DNA from: a bacterium
GTDB lineage: Bacteria > Bacillota > Bacilli > Lactobacillales > Streptococcaceae
Assembly (NCBI GenBank): GCA_905221195.1
Contig: CAJNCF010000001.1
Location: 1-64,000, forward strand
Length of the DNA stretch: 64,000 nt
Direction of reading: 5' to 3'
A program made the position numbers and the translations under genes. A model generated the notes under the pieces. The model was given only the letters and a program-made list of their open reading frames with translations, ran no database searches and was not told the origin of the DNA. Below are positions 55,558-64,000 of the stretch, one piece after another. Each line of letters starts with the position of its first letter. Within the stretch, counting starts at the first letter, position 1.

Positions 55558-57354
55558 ATGGAACAAAAACACCGCTCAGAATTTCCAGAAAAGGAACTTT
55601 GGGATTTAACAGCCCTATATCAAGATCGTGAGGATTTCTTGCGTGCAATCGAGAAAGCTCGCGAAGACATCAACCAATTTAGCCGTGACTACAAGGGCAA
55701 TCTTCATACTTTTGAGGATTTTGAGAAGGCCTTTGCGGAATTGGAACAAATCTACATTCAGATGAGCCATATTGGCAACTATGGTTTTATGCCTCAGACG
55801 ACAGACTATAGCAATGAAGAATTTGCCAATATTGCCCAAGCTGGCATGGAATTTGAAACAGATGCCAGCGTAGCCTTGACCTTCTTTGACGATGCCTTGG
55901 TGGAAGCTGATGGGGAAGTCTTGGAGCGTTTAGGTGAGCTTCCCCACTTGACGGCAGCTATTCGTCAGGCCAAAATCAAAAAAGCCCACTATCTTGGGGC
56001 TGATGTGGAGAAGGCCTTGACCAATCTGGGTGAAGTTTTCTACAGTCCACAGGACATTTACACTAAGATGCGAGCTGGGGACTTTGAAATGGCTGACTTT
56101 GAAGCCCATGGCAAAACCTACAAAAACAGCTTTGTCACCTATGAGAATTTCTACCAAAACCACGAGGATGCTGAGGTTCGTGAGAAATCTTTCCGTTCCT
56201 TTTCAGAGGGACTTCGTAAGCACCAAAATACGGCTGCTGCAGCCTATCTAGCCCAAGTCAAGTCTGAAAAACTATTGGCAGATATGAAGGGCTACGATTC
56301 TGTTTTTGACTATCTTCTAGCTGAACAGGAAGTAGACCGTGCCATGTTTGACCGCCAGATTGACCTCATCATGAAGGACTTTGCACCCGTTGCTCAGAGA
56401 TACCTCAAGCATGTTGCCAAGGTCAATGGTCTTAAAAAGATGACCTTTGCAGACTGGAAATTAGACTTAGACAGTGCTCTTAATCCTGAAGTGACCATTG
56501 ACGATGCCTATGATTTGGTCATGAAGTCAGTAGAACCTTTGGGGCAAGAATATGGTCAGGAAGTTGCTCGCTATCAAGAAGAGCGCTGGGTGGACTTTGC
56601 TGCTAACAGTGGCAAGGATTCTGGTGGTTATGCGGCGGATCCATATCGCGTGCACCCTTATGTCCTCATGAGCTGGACAGGTCGTTTGAGCGATGTCTAT
56701 ACCTTGATTCATGAAATCGGACATTCTGGTCAATTCATCTTCTCAGATAATCATCAGAGTTACTTTAATGCCCACATGTCGACCTATTATGTTGAGGCAC
56801 CGTCAACTTTCAATGAATTGCTCCTCAGTGATTACTTGGAGCACCAGTCTGATGATCCACGTCAAAAACGCTTTGCCCTTGCCCACCGCCTGACAGATAC
56901 CTACTTCCATAATTTCATCACTCACCTCTTGGAAGCAGCCTTCCAGCGTAAGGTTTATACCTTGATTGAAGAAGGGGAGACCTTTGGAGCAAGCAAACTC
57001 AACAGCATTATGAAGGAAGTTTTGACGAATTTCTGGGGAGATGCCATTGAAATTGACGATGATGCGGCACTCACATGGATGCGCCAAGCTCACTACTACA
57101 TGGGCTTGTATAGCTACACTTATTCTGCTGGACTTGTCATCTCGACTGCGGGTTACCTCCATCTGAAACATTCCGAAACTGGAGCTGAAGACTGGCTCAA
57201 CCTCCTCAAATCAGGTGGCAGCAAGACACCACTTGAGTCAGCCATGATTATCGGTGCGGATATTTCAACAGATAAACCACTCCGTGATACCATCCAGTTC
57301 TTGTCAGACACAGTTGACCAGATTATCGCCTATAGTGCCCAGTTGGGAGAGTAG
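55558..57354 (+). CDS. pepF: Oligoendopeptidase F
   Basis: 598-residue M3 family zinc peptidase; HEIGH zinc motif (TLIHEIGHSGQF) and downstream EAPSTFNELLL with the third ligand glutamate. Cleaves medium-length oligopeptides in the cytoplasm. Full length for the family; 10 nt after rsmE. Confidence 0.95.
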   Translation: MEQKHRSEFPEKELWDLTALYQDREDFLRAIEKAREDINQFSRDYKGNLHTFEDFEKAFAELEQIYIQMSHIGNYGFMPQTTDYSNEEFANIAQAGMEFETDASVALTFFDDALVEADGEVLERLGELPHLTAAIRQAKIKKAHYLGADVEKALTNLGEVFYSPQDIYTKMRAGDFEMADFEAHGKTYKNSFVTYENFYQNHEDAEVREKSFRSFSEGLRKHQNTAAAAYLAQVKSEKLLADMKGYDSVFDYLLAEQEVDRAMFDRQIDLIMKDFAPVAQRYLKHVAKVNGLKKMTFADWKLDLDSALNPEVTIDDAYDLVMKSVEPLGQEYGQEVARYQEERWVDFAANSGKDSGGYAADPYRVHPYVLMSWTGRLSDVYTLIHEIGHSGQFIFSDNHQSYFNAHMSTYYVEAPSTFNELLLSDYLEHQSDDPRQKRFALAHRLTDTYFHNFITHLLEAAFQRKVYTLIEEGETFGASKLNSIMKEVLTNFWGDAIEIDDDAALTWMRQAHYYMGLYSYTYSAGLVISTAGYLHLKHSETGAEDWLNLLKSGGSKTPLESAMIIGADISTDKPLRDTIQFLSDTVDQIIAYSAQLGE

Positions 57355-57377
57355 GGGACTAGAAAGGTTGTTCTAGA

Positions 57378-57533
57378 ATGATGTTCATGGGCTTGTTAAG
57401 CATCATTATAATTGGCTTAGCTGTAGCTATTTTCAAAAACGCCGTTGAAGGTCGTGATGTTAAATTTGAACTTGTTGTAGAGTTGATATTGATAGTTATT
57501 TACTTCATTTTTTATCAGATTATATTTAATTGA
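57378..57533 (+). CDS. Small membrane protein, 51 residues
   Basis: ATG 57378 opens a 51-codon frame with two hydrophobic helices (GLLSIIIIGLAVAIF and LIVIYFIFYQIIF) separated by a charged linker (KNAVEGRDVKFE). A weak AAAGG lies 11 nt upstream. Codon usage looks native. No family recognised; a small membrane peptide or a remnant are both possible. Confidence 0.5.
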   Translation: MMFMGLLSIIIIGLAVAIFKNAVEGRDVKFELVVELILIVIYFIFYQIIFN

Positions 57534-57600
57534 GAATTCAATATTAAGTCATTTAAGGCTGGCTTTTTAAACAGTTGCTAGAAATGTAGAGGTATTGACC

Positions 57601-58392
57601 ATGTATCAAGAGTTACCAAGTAAAATAACAGAAGAAAAACCAAGTTATCATGATGAAGAAATCCAGTGGTTGCTTGACCATTTGGGAGATCCTTCTCCAG
57701 AAATTCGCGATGATCTTGTTTTTACAAGCTTTGCTAGAGGGATTCAGGAAGAGCTATTTACACAGGAACAATTTCAGTTCATTGCTGAGGTGGTCTCAGC
57801 TGATGGAGGACTAGATAAAGAAATTGATAAGGTAGGTCTGCCAACACTTGAACGTTCTTTTAGGGCACTTGTTTATGCAAACCTCTTGTCTGCGGATGCC
57901 AATAAGCAATCGGTTTTTTATCAGGGATTAAAGGCAGAAATTCGTAATGTCCTTTTATATCAAGGTTTGCACTATCTTTCAAAAGAAAAAGACACGACAG
58001 GTTTTTCAAGTCAGTATGGTTGGGTTCACGCTTTTGCACATGGAGCCGATTTACTGACAGAGGTGGTTTGTCATCCAGACTTTCCTAAAAACAGAATTCA
58101 TGAAGTATTTGACATACTTGGTCCATTATTTAAAAGAATTCCCATTCGTTTTACAGATGATGAAGATTGGCGTTTAGCCAGAGTGCTTTATGAACCGATT
58201 TTACAAGGGAAGTTGGAACAAGAGCAAGTAGCTTCTTGGATAAAAACTATTGATTTTCCGATAGAAGAAAGGGAAGATTTTTATAAATTTTCCAACTTCA
58301 GATCCTGTCTGTTAGAAGTCTATGTCCAACTTGACCAGAGAAATAGTTTACAAGATGATTTGAAAGAAGCTATCCAGTCTTTTCAATACTAA
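57601..58392 (+). CDS. DUF2785-family protein
   Basis: 263-residue soluble helical protein; the central YGWVHAFAHGADLLTEVVCHP motif is the signature of DUF2785. Function unknown. I start at ATG 57601; an in-frame TTG 6 nt upstream is less likely. Ends before a bidirectional terminator. Confidence 0.78.
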   Translation: MYQELPSKITEEKPSYHDEEIQWLLDHLGDPSPEIRDDLVFTSFARGIQEELFTQEQFQFIAEVVSADGGLDKEIDKVGLPTLERSFRALVYANLLSADANKQSVFYQGLKAEIRNVLLYQGLHYLSKEKDTTGFSSQYGWVHAFAHGADLLTEVVCHPDFPKNRIHEVFDILGPLFKRIPIRFTDDEDWRLARVLYEPILQGKLEQEQVASWIKTIDFPIEEREDFYKFSNFRSCLLEVYVQLDQRNSLQDDLKEAIQSFQY

Positions 58393-58459
58393 GGATTAAC
58401 TAGTATTACTTATTGAAAGGGTTTCTATTGTATCCTCCTAACTAATAATGAAAACTAAT

Positions 58460-58491
58460 AAAAGAGGTTGAATCATTTTCCAACCTCTTTT
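58460..58491. terminator. Bidirectional terminator
   Basis: AAAAGAGGTTG / CAACCTCTTTT hairpin (10-nt loop) between convergent genes. Confidence 0.9.
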
Positions 58492-58499
58492 CCTGTATC

Positions 58500-59264
58500 T
58501 TAATGGAATTGCATACCACCATCGACGATAATGGTTTGTCCTGTAATGTAGTTTGAATCTGGTCCTGCGAGGAAGCTGACAGCAGCAGCTACATCTTCTG
58601 GTTCAGATAGGCGTTTTAGGGTAATATCTTTTGCAAATGTCTGCATACCCCACTCGTCATCTTTTCCTGCATTTTTACCAACTTCATGAGCGATATCGTA
58701 CATCATTGGTGTTTTAACAATACCTGGTGCGTAGGCGTTAACAGTGATACCTGAGTCTGCTAAATCACGGGCTAATGTTTGCGTAATTCCGCGAACAGCA
58801 AATTTGGTTCCACCATAAACAGTTAGATTTGGATTACCGACTACACCAGCTTGAGAAGTTGCGTTGATAATTTTACCTCCGTGGCCAAGTGCTTTAAATT
58901 GCGCTTGTGCAGCTTGTGAACCCCAAATGACACCACCAACGTTGATACCGAAAGTACGTGTAAATTGTTCCTCAGTAATTGTATCAAGAGGAGTAGTTGG
59001 AGCAACTCCAGCGTTATTTACGACAACATTCAAATCACCAAAATGGTCAACAACTTTTTGAAATGCTTGTGCAACTTCTGCCTGTTTCGAAACATCGGCC
59101 ACGACAGCAAAGGCATTTTCAGCTGATAATTCGCCAACAGCCTTTTCAGCTGTTTCGGGATTGTAGTCTAAGACTCCTACCTTAAAGCCATCTTGAACCA
59201 ATCGTTTTGCAATTGCAAACCCGATTCCTTGACCTGCACCTGTGACAATAGCAACTTTAGACAT
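58500..59264 (-). CDS. budC: Diacetyl/acetoin reductase (SDR family)
   Basis: 254-residue short-chain dehydrogenase: TGAGQGIG cofactor loop, [11 protein letters not shown], catalytic S-x12-YxxxK ([10 protein letters not shown]) and APGIVKTPM. The sequence resembles meso-2,3-butanediol dehydrogenase / (S)-acetoin-forming diacetyl reductase. It uses NAD(H) in overflow metabolism. Own promoter on the minus strand. Confidence 0.85.
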   Translation of the reverse strand: MSKVAIVTGAGQGIGFAIAKRLVQDGFKVGVLDYNPETAEKAVGELSAENAFAVVADVSKQAEVAQAFQKVVDHFGDLNVVVNNAGVAPTTPLDTITEEQFTRTFGINVGGVIWGSQAAQAQFKALGHGGKIINATSQAGVVGNPNLTVYGGTKFAVRGITQTLARDLADSGITVNAYAPGIVKTPMMYDIAHEVGKNAGKDDEWGMQTFAKDITLKRLSEPEDVAAAVSFLAGPDSNYITGQTIIVDGGMQFH

Positions 59265-59375
59265 ATGATTCCTCCTTGGTATTCACGATACCATTCAAAC
59301 GTTCATAAAAGAACAGCAAAGTTGTAAAAATTAGTTCAAATTAGGAATTAAATAACCTATTTGAATTATGTTAAT

Positions 59376-59404
59376 ATTATATACCTTTGGAAAAAATGTT
59401 TCAA
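59376..59404 (-). promoter_or_regulatory. Promoter of the acetoin reductase gene
   Basis: Minus strand TTGAAA (59404-59399), 17-nt spacer, TATAAT (59381-59376), 112 nt upstream of the start codon, leaving a ~100-nt leader with no structure that I recognise. Confidence 0.65.
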
Positions 59405-59458
59405 ATAAACACTACCGTTTTTACAGAATTCTAATCTGAAAATTTCCAATCAATTTTC

Positions 59459-59487
59459 TTGAAACCCTTTCCCTCTTTTGATAGACT
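59459..59487 (+). promoter_or_regulatory. Promoter of the aquaporin gene
   Basis: TTGAAA (59459-59464), 17-nt spacer, TAGACT (59482-59487), then RBS AAAGGAGAAAG before ATG 59520. Confidence 0.6.
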
Positions 59488-59519
59488 AGTACCTAGTTTT
59501 TGAAAAAAGGAGAAAGAAA

Positions 59520-60188
59520 ATGAAAAAATTTGTTGCTGAATTAATCGGTACTTTCATGCTTGTGTTCGTTGGGACAGGAGCTGTTGTTTTTGGAAATGGT
59601 CTGGATGGCCTTGGTTACCTTGGAATCGCCTTTGCCTTTGGCCTAGCAATCGTAGTTGCAGCTTACTCAATCGGAACTGTTTCAGGTGCTCACTTGAATC
59701 CAGCTGTTTCAATCGCTATGTTTGTGAACAAACGCTTGTCATCTTCAGAACTTGTAAACTATATCCTTGGACAAGTAGTTGGAGCTTTCTTAGCATCTGC
59801 TTCTGTCTTCTTCCTCTTGTCTAATTCAGGTATGTCAACTGCTAGTCTTGGTGAAAATGCCTTGGCAAACGGGGTTACTGTCTTTGGTGGATTCTTGTTT
59901 GAAGTGATCGCAACTTTCTTGTTTGTCTTGGTTATCATGACCGTGACTTCAGAAAGCAAGGGAAATGGCGCAATTGCTGGTTTGGTAATTGGTTTGTCAT
60001 TGATGGCCATGATTCTTGTGGGGTTGAACATTACTGGACTTTCAGTAAACCCAGCTCGTAGCTTGGCACCAGCTATCTTGGTAGGTGGAGCAGCCCTTCA
60101 ACAAGTATGGATTTTCATCCTTGCCCCAATCGTTGGTGGGATTCTTGCAGCCCTTGTTGCTAAAAACTTCCTTGGAACAGAAGAATAA
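59520..60188 (+). CDS. Aquaporin (MIP family)
   Basis: 222-residue six-helix channel with both half-helix motifs (HLNPAVS and SVNPARS). The arginine after the second NPA is the selectivity-filter arginine. Short loops and lack of the aspartate after NPAR point to a water-type rather than glycerol channel; water or hydrogen-peroxide passage is plausible in these catalase-negative bacteria. Monocistronic. Confidence 0.9.
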   Translation: MKKFVAELIGTFMLVFVGTGAVVFGNGLDGLGYLGIAFAFGLAIVVAAYSIGTVSGAHLNPAVSIAMFVNKRLSSSELVNYILGQVVGAFLASASVFFLLSNSGMSTASLGENALANGVTVFGGFLFEVIATFLFVLVIMTVTSESKGNGAIAGLVIGLSLMAMILVGLNITGLSVNPARSLAPAILVGGAALQQVWIFILAPIVGGILAALVAKNFLGTEE

Positions 60189-60198
60189 TTGAAACTCA

Positions 60199-60237
60199 AA
60201 AAGCCTTGCTCCTCAGTTTGAGGAACAGGGCTTTTTC
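60199..60237 (+). terminator. Aquaporin terminator
   Basis: AAAAGCC ... GGGCTTTTT outer stem with inner CTCCTCA/TGAGGA stem. Confidence 0.88.
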
Positions 60238-60247
60238 GTATCTGTTT

Positions 60248-60444
60248 ATACTCAATGAAAATCAAAGAACAAACTAGGAAACTAGCCGCAGGCTGCTCAA
60301 AGCACCGCTTTGAGGTTGTAGATAAGACTGACGAAGTCAGCTCAAAACACTGTTTTGAGGTTGTGGATAGAACTGACGAAGTCAGTTACCTATATCTACG
60401 GCAAGTCGACGTTGACGCGGTTTGAAGAGATTTTCGAAGAGTAT
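60248..60444 (-). repeat. BOX element with two boxB copies (A-B-B-C)
   Basis: Read on the minus strand: boxA, two boxB modules (cores CTCAAAACAGTGTTTTGAG and CTCAAAGCGGTGCTTTGAG) and boxC. Its boxA end abuts the queF stop codon (60444-60446). Confidence 0.93.
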
Positions 60445-60935
60445 TAGCGGTTGTCAATTTTCTCTGGATAGAGGTCGTGTTGGAAGAGGCGTTGTTCTGC
60501 CAGGCCTTCATATTTAGTTCCAGGCTTACCGTAGTTGTAGTAGGGGTCAATTGAGATGCCACCGCGAGGAGTGAATTTTCCCCAGACTTCTAAATAGCGA
60601 GGGTCTAGCAAGTTGACCAAGTCTTTCCCGATGGTATTGATACAGTTTTCGTGAAAATCCCCATGGTTTCGGTAACTAAAAAGGTAGAGTTTGAGGGATT
60701 TTGACTCGACACAGAGCTTGTCAGGAATGTAGGAAATATAAATCGTCGCAAAGTCTGGCTGAGCAGTGATTGGACACAGTGAGGTAAATTCAGGACAGTT
60801 GAATTTGATGAAATAGTCATTTTCCACATGACGGTTGTCAAAGGATTCGAGGACTTCTGGTTGATACTCGAAAATGTAGTTGGTTTCTTTATTGCCTAGT
60901 AGGCTTAGGTTTTTCATTTCTTCTTGTTGTGACAT
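60444..60935 (-). CDS. queF: NADPH-dependent preQ0 reductase QueF
   Basis: 163-residue short-form QueF (tunnelling fold) reducing 7-cyano-7-deazaguanine to preQ1. Motifs: [19 protein letters not shown] with the catalytic cysteine, and [20 protein letters not shown]. Stop codon lies at the BOX boundary. Separated from queE by another BOX. Confidence 0.94.
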   Translation of the reverse strand: MSQQEEMKNLSLLGNKETNYIFEYQPEVLESFDNRHVENDYFIKFNCPEFTSLCPITAQPDFATIYISYIPDKLCVESKSLKLYLFSYRNHGDFHENCINTIGKDLVNLLDPRYLEVWGKFTPRGGISIDPYYNYGKPGTKYEGLAEQRLFQHDLYPEKIDNR

Positions 60936-60955
60936 GATTTTTTCTTTCTAATTTT

Positions 60956-61062
60956 ATACTCAATGAAAATCAAAGAGCAAACTAGGAAGCTAGCCGCAGG
61001 CTGTACTTAAGTACGGTAAGGCGAAGCTGACGTGGTTTGAATTTGATTTTCGAAGAGTGTTA
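60956..61062 (-). repeat. Short BOX element (A-C, no boxB)
   Basis: boxC (ATACTCAATGAAAATCAAAG ... CTAGCCGCAGG) followed by a diverged boxA (GGTAAGGCGAAGCTGACG ... TTTTCGAAGAGTGTT). boxB is missing. Its end overlaps the queE stop codon (61060-61062). Confidence 0.88.
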
Positions 61063-61776
61063 AACACCACGTTGGTTGTCGTAGAGGAGAGTATGGAGTT
61101 GAGGAAGGACGCGGACATTGCCCCAGCTATCGTCAGCAGCAACGCGTTCCCAGAGCTCTTTGAGACGATCCAGTTGGTCTTGGACAATATTACCTGTAGC
61201 CTTGGGCTCAGGATTTCCTGCAGATAAGAAAAGAACATCTGGTTGGTAGCGTTCTTGAATTCCTTTAGCAAAGGCTAGATCAACATCGTCAAAGACAGGA
61301 ATTTTAAAGGTGACCTTATCTGGATCTAGTTGGGAAACGATAAAGTCCAAGGTCTCAAAGTTGACTTCCATCTTGGATGAAGGAGGTTTGGGGCTCAGAG
61401 TGACCTGGTCGATGTCTTTTAACCAATTTTGCCAGCGAGATCCTTGAGTTTCAATAGCCAGAGTGACACCGCGTTCCTTGAGCTTAGTGACTAGTTGAGC
61501 CATATTGGCTGCTAGGATAGCAGGGTTTCCCCCAGACAGGGTAACGTAGTCGTAGCTCCCTAGCTTGTCTAATTCAGCAATGACCTCGTCAGCCGTCATG
61601 CGAGTCGGTTTTTCAGAACCATCCCAAGTAAAGGCAGAGTCACACCAGTCGCAGTGGTAGTCGCAACCTGCAGTGCGGACAAACATGGTTTTCTGCCCGA
61701 TAGCACGACCTTCACCTTGAAAGGTTGGGCCAAAAATTTCCAGAACTGGTAGTTTGAGGACACGTTCCCTAGTCAT
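61060..61776 (-). CDS. queE: 7-carboxy-7-deazaguanine synthase QueE
   Basis: 238-residue radical SAM protein with the CxxxCxxC-type cluster (CDYHCDWCDS) and LSGGNPA (SAM site). Forms CDG from carboxytetrahydropterin in queuosine synthesis. It overlaps queD by 8 nt. TAA stop is formed at the BOX junction. Confidence 0.93.
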   Translation of the reverse strand: MTRERVLKLPVLEIFGPTFQGEGRAIGQKTMFVRTAGCDYHCDWCDSAFTWDGSEKPTRMTADEVIAELDKLGSYDYVTLSGGNPAILAANMAQLVTKLKERGVTLAIETQGSRWQNWLKDIDQVTLSPKPPSSKMEVNFETLDFIVSQLDPDKVTFKIPVFDDVDLAFAKGIQERYQPDVLFLSAGNPEPKATGNIVQDQLDRLKELWERVAADDSWGNVRVLPQLHTLLYDNQRGV

Positions 61777-62212
61777 CTAACCACTCCCGTCTAAACTCCG
61801 CAAAGGCAGTCGGAGTTTCATAGAGGCGAACATATTCCAAACGGAGACCACGCTCGTCTGGCAACTCTTGACTCATGGTTTGGAAAATCCAGTAAACCAT
61901 ATTTTCAGCAGTCGTGTTCATATAGGGAAGGGTTTCGTTTAGATAGCGATGATCCAAGTGGGGCTCTAAGAAGTTCTTGTAGATCGCTTTGATGTCTCCA
62001 AAATCGTAGGTCATACCACGCTCATCTAAAAATCCACTGACAGCAATCTGCAGATGATAAGTGTGGCCGTGCAGGGATTTGCATTTTCCCTCATAGTGAA
62101 AGAGGTGGTGGGCAGCGTCGAAAGTAAACTCTTTTGATACCAAGGTTCTGTGAGGATTGTAGACCAGAGACTCCCCAGTTTCCTGTTTGATTTCTTTGGG
62201 TGCAAAAAACAT
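61769..62212 (-). CDS. queD: 6-carboxytetrahydropterin synthase QueD
   Basis: 147-residue tunnelling-fold enzyme with zinc-binding histidines in FDAAHHLFHYEGKCKSLHGH and the LDHRYLNE motif. Converts dihydroneopterin triphosphate to CPH4. Start ATG 62212 has GAAAGGAGAG upstream and touches the queC stop; a longer frame inside queC is rejected. Confidence 0.94.
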   Translation of the reverse strand: MFFAPKEIKQETGESLVYNPHRTLVSKEFTFDAAHHLFHYEGKCKSLHGHTYHLQIAVSGFLDERGMTYDFGDIKAIYKNFLEPHLDHRYLNETLPYMNTTAENMVYWIFQTMSQELPDERGLRLEYVRLYETPTAFAEFRREWLDD

Positions 62213-62865
62213 TAGCTCTCTCCTTTCTGTGAGAGATAAACATCTAAACCATGTTGACGTAGGTGGCAGGCTGGGCAATCTCCACAGCCGCTTCCGATAA
62301 TTCCATTGTAGCATGTCAAGGTCTTCTCGCGAACATAGTCAAAGGCACCGAGTTGGTCGGCTAATTCCCATGTTTCAGCCTTGTCCAACCACATGAGAGG
62401 CGTTTGGATAACGAAATCGTAATCCATGGCAAGGTTGAGCGTCACATTAAGGGATTTGACAAAGACATCTCGACAATCAGGGTAGCCAGAGAAATCTGTC
62501 TCGCAGACACCTGTCACGATATCTTTCATGCCCCGTTGCTTAGCAAGGACTGCTGCAAAGGATAGAAAGAGATGGTTTCGACCGTCAACGAAGGTATTGG
62601 GCACTTCTCCCTCTTTTTGCTTAATCTCCATATCAGAGGTCAGGGCATTTTCAGTGATTTGCCCCAGCAGAGACATATCTAAGATGTGATGACGAATGCC
62701 TTGTTCCTTAGCGATTTCTTGGGCAACTTGAATTTCGAGATGATGGCGTTGGCCATAGGCAAAGGTGACAGCTTCGACTGTTTCATAGTGTTTTTTGGCC
62801 CAAAAGAGGCAGGTTGTGGAATCTTGACCGCCACTAAAGACGACCAAGGCTGATTGACGTTTCAT
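62212..62865 (-). CDS. queC: 7-cyano-7-deazaguanine synthase QueC
   Basis: 217-residue adenine-nucleotide alpha-hydrolase with SGGQDSTTC (PP-loop) and C-terminal zinc site C-x8-CGDCPAC. Makes preQ0 from CDG. First gene of queC-D-E-F. Start ATG 62865 chosen as the family start ([13 protein letters not shown]). Confidence 0.94.
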   Translation of the reverse strand: MKRQSALVVFSGGQDSTTCLFWAKKHYETVEAVTFAYGQRHHLEIQVAQEIAKEQGIRHHILDMSLLGQITENALTSDMEIKQKEGEVPNTFVDGRNHLFLSFAAVLAKQRGMKDIVTGVCETDFSGYPDCRDVFVKSLNVTLNLAMDYDFVIQTPLMWLDKAETWELADQLGAFDYVREKTLTCYNGIIGSGCGDCPACHLRQHGLDVYLSQKGES

Positions 62866-62902
62866 AGTACTCCTTCCAAAATGGGAAATGTTCAGAGCAC
62901 GC

Positions 62903-63000
62903 AAAAAGCTCCCATGAGGGAGCTAAAAAATACCAAGTAGAGGTTTTTTTTAGCGATGGCATGTCCCAAACATCGTAATATTCTACCTACAGTCTAGCAT
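62903..63000 (-). promoter_or_regulatory. Structured leader of queCDEF, possible preQ1-type riboswitch
   Basis: On the minus strand: GTAGG (near 62990) can pair with CCTCTAC (62937-62943 region), enclosing ATATTAC and a hairpin CGATG...CATCG; an A-rich run follows, then a terminator-like hairpin AGCTCCC-TCA-TGGGAGCT plus TTTTT (62903-62925). Position before queC and the ATATTAC element suggest a preQ1-sensing leader, but it does not obviously match preQ1-I or preQ1-II consensus. Confidence 0.45.
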
Positions 63001-63027
63001 ATTTTTTGAAAAATGGCAAAGGACAAG

Positions 63028-63060
63028 AAAAAAGAGACCAAAGCAAGTACTTGGTCTCTG
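63028..63060 (-). terminator. trxA terminator
   Basis: AGAGACCA / TGGTCTCT stem with T run on the minus strand, directly after trxA. Confidence 0.9.
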
Positions 63061-63066
63061 GTTTGA

Positions 63067-63381
63067 TTAGCTCAATTCAGCAACGATGGCCTTGATTTGT
63101 TCTGCTGTGTGAACACCAGCAACTTGTTTCACCACTTGGCCGTCTTTTTTGAAGAGAAGAGTTGGGATAGACATGATTCCAAAAGCACGAGCTGTATTTG
63201 GATTTTCATCAACGTCCATTTTAACGATTTTCAAGACATCTTCTGAAAGTTCTTCAGACAATTTGTCCAAGATTGGACCTTGCATACGACATGGACCACA
63301 CCAAGTTGCCCAGAAGTCTACCAAGACCAAACCGTCTTTTGTTTCTTGTTCGAATGTTGCATCTGTAATTGCTTTTGCCAT
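63067..63381 (-). CDS. trxA: Thioredoxin TrxA
   Basis: 104-residue thioredoxin with active site WCGPCR and cis-proline motif SIPTLL. General protein disulfide reductant. RBS AAAGGAG 7 nt upstream. Confidence 0.96.
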   Translation of the reverse strand: MAKAITDATFEQETKDGLVLVDFWATWCGPCRMQGPILDKLSEELSEDVLKIVKMDVDENPNTARAFGIMSIPTLLFKKDGQVVKQVAGVHTAEQIKAIVAELS

Positions 63382-63396
63382 TGTATTTCTCCTTTT

Positions 63397-63618
63397 TTAG
63401 TTATATTGGCTTAAATCTTGTTTCATGAGATAGAAGAAGACATCTCCATAAGTCCCATGGTAGTCCAAATCATGACCGTTATAAGTCAATTTTTGGACAG
63501 GGTAGTAGTCTGCGACGCCGATAAGGCAAGCTTGTTGTGAACGATCAAAATCTTCATAAGACTCGAAAGTCACAGTTCTTTCGTTCTTGCTGGCATCTAG
63601 ATAGGTAATTTCAATCAT
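63397..63618 (-). CDS. DUF4649-family small protein
   Basis: 73-residue protein (MIEITYLDASKNERTVTFES start) conserved in streptococci upstream of trxA, function unknown. Start ATG 63618 follows AAAGGAG; the longer upstream frame lacks a good RBS. Probably cotranscribed with trxA, 15 nt downstream. Confidence 0.75.
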   Translation of the reverse strand: MIEITYLDASKNERTVTFESYEDFDRSQQACLIGVADYYPVQKLTYNGHDLDYHGTYGDVFFYLMKQDLSQYN

Positions 63619-63717
63619 TTTAAAAACTCCTTTGTTTAATGATGACTTTATTTTACTCCTTGTAAAAGAGAATGTCAAGAAAAATGATTGCGCACGCAAC
63701 TTTTTTCTAAAATCATC

Positions 63718-64000
63718 TTAAATCAAGAAATCCAAACCTGTTTCCAAGCTTTCTTCGATAGCCTTTTGTAGTGAGGCCAGTGTCTTTTGCCCATCACCTG
63801 TCAGGCAGATAAAGCTAGAACGCCTATCTTGATCGCAACACCTGCGGCTGAGTAGACCGCAATTTTTAGCTTCCAAGCGAGCCACCATTCGAGAAACAGC
63901 ACTCGGGCTCAGATGAAGTTTATCTGGTAGGTCAATCTGGCGTAGAGATTTTTCTTGAGCCAAGTCCAGATAGTAGAGCAGGTAAAACTCTTTCAAGGTC
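63718..64000 (-). CDS. MarR-family regulator, partial (N-terminus outside window)
   Basis: About 94 residues of the C-terminal part: helix-turn-helix IDLPDKLHLSPSAVSRMVARLE and wing with DRRSSFICLT, typical of MarR proteins (~145 residues). The frame remains open to the window edge, so the first ~50 residues lie beyond it. The adjacent cysteine pair (RRCCDQ) in the wing is unusual and might be redox-sensing; speculative. Confidence 0.8.
   Translation of the reverse strand, partial: TLKEFYLLYYLDLAQEKSLRQIDLPDKLHLSPSAVSRMVARLEAKNCGLLSRRCCDQDRRSSFICLTGDGQKTLASLQKAIEESLETGLDFLI

Noticed and set aside
57545..57600. Riboswitch-like structure before the DUF2785 gene
   Set aside because: No convincing stem or terminator could be found in this short stretch.

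Overview
The window looks like the chromosome of a mitis-group Streptococcus (S. pneumoniae / S. mitis / S. oralis type). It is AT-rich and low-GC Gram-positive in style, with a 5S-linked tRNA array, four BOX repeat elements, and a gene order I recognise from pneumococcus: marR-egtV-egtU-pnuC-sczA-czcD-galR-galK-galT-thioesterase-Dpn locus-pbuX-xpt-VOC-exoA, then ABC exporters, trp operon, prepilin peptidase, rarA, prmA-rsmE-pepF, aquaporin, queuosine genes and trxA. Species cannot be fixed from the sequence alone.

Layout. 1-1.6 kb: 3' end of a 5S rRNA followed by 17 tRNA genes. 1.7-4.1 kb: birA and an O-antigen-ligase-like membrane protein. 4.2-7.2 kb: MarR regulator, a decayed NTF2-like gene and the egtV-egtU ergothioneine ABC transporter. 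7.35-12.65 kb: an accessory block. A promoter and leader RNA that look like the streptococcal pnuC (NAD+-II) riboswitch now lead into a foreign, GC-richer four-gene ECF transporter operon. Behind it lies the wreck of a lactococcal-type plasmid (hsdS', broken DUF536 gene, repB', IS6-family transposase') and then the headless 3' two-thirds of pnuC. 12.8-19.4 kb: zinc efflux (sczA/czcD), Leloir galactose genes (galR, galK, a HAD phosphatase, galT) and a thioesterase. 19.4-22.3 kb: a GATC-type restriction-modification pair resembling DpnIII/Sau3AI at the Dpn locus. 22.3-25.8 kb: xanthine salvage under a purine riboswitch, a VOC protein and exoA. 26-27.9 kb: a CPBP protease / SdpR / SdpI cassette with palindromic operators. 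28-34.8 kb: DUF3290/DUF421 membrane pair, heterodimeric ABC exporter, sugar transferase and aminotransferase.

34.8-42.9 kb: T-box, an extra trpB, a second T-box, then trpEGDCFBA. 42.9-45.1 kb: a small island (DUF5986-like gene with an in-frame TAG, plus an XRE-ImmA/IrrE protein) bounded by 107-bp direct repeats that copy the convergent trpA / prepilin-peptidase 3' ends. 45-50.1 kb: prepilin peptidase, GNAT, LacI regulator plus HAD phosphatase with a perfect operator, tRNA-Lys, probable 6S RNA, rarA. 50.2-53.3 kb: a DUF3013 gene, then a lone 766-residue P-loop NTPase of unknown function next to a gene remnant. 53.3-60.2 kb: NUDIX, prmA, rsmE, pepF, DUF2785, acetoin reductase, aquaporin. 60.2-64 kb: BOX elements, queFEDC, trxA, a DUF4649 gene and a partial MarR gene.

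Most interesting are the riboswitch-linked ECF operon that has displaced pnuC, the repeat-bounded ImmA/IrrE island between two overlapping convergent genes, the orphan P-loop NTPase, and the duplicated T-box-trpB unit. Family calls rest on recognised motifs and recalled gene order; no database search was run.
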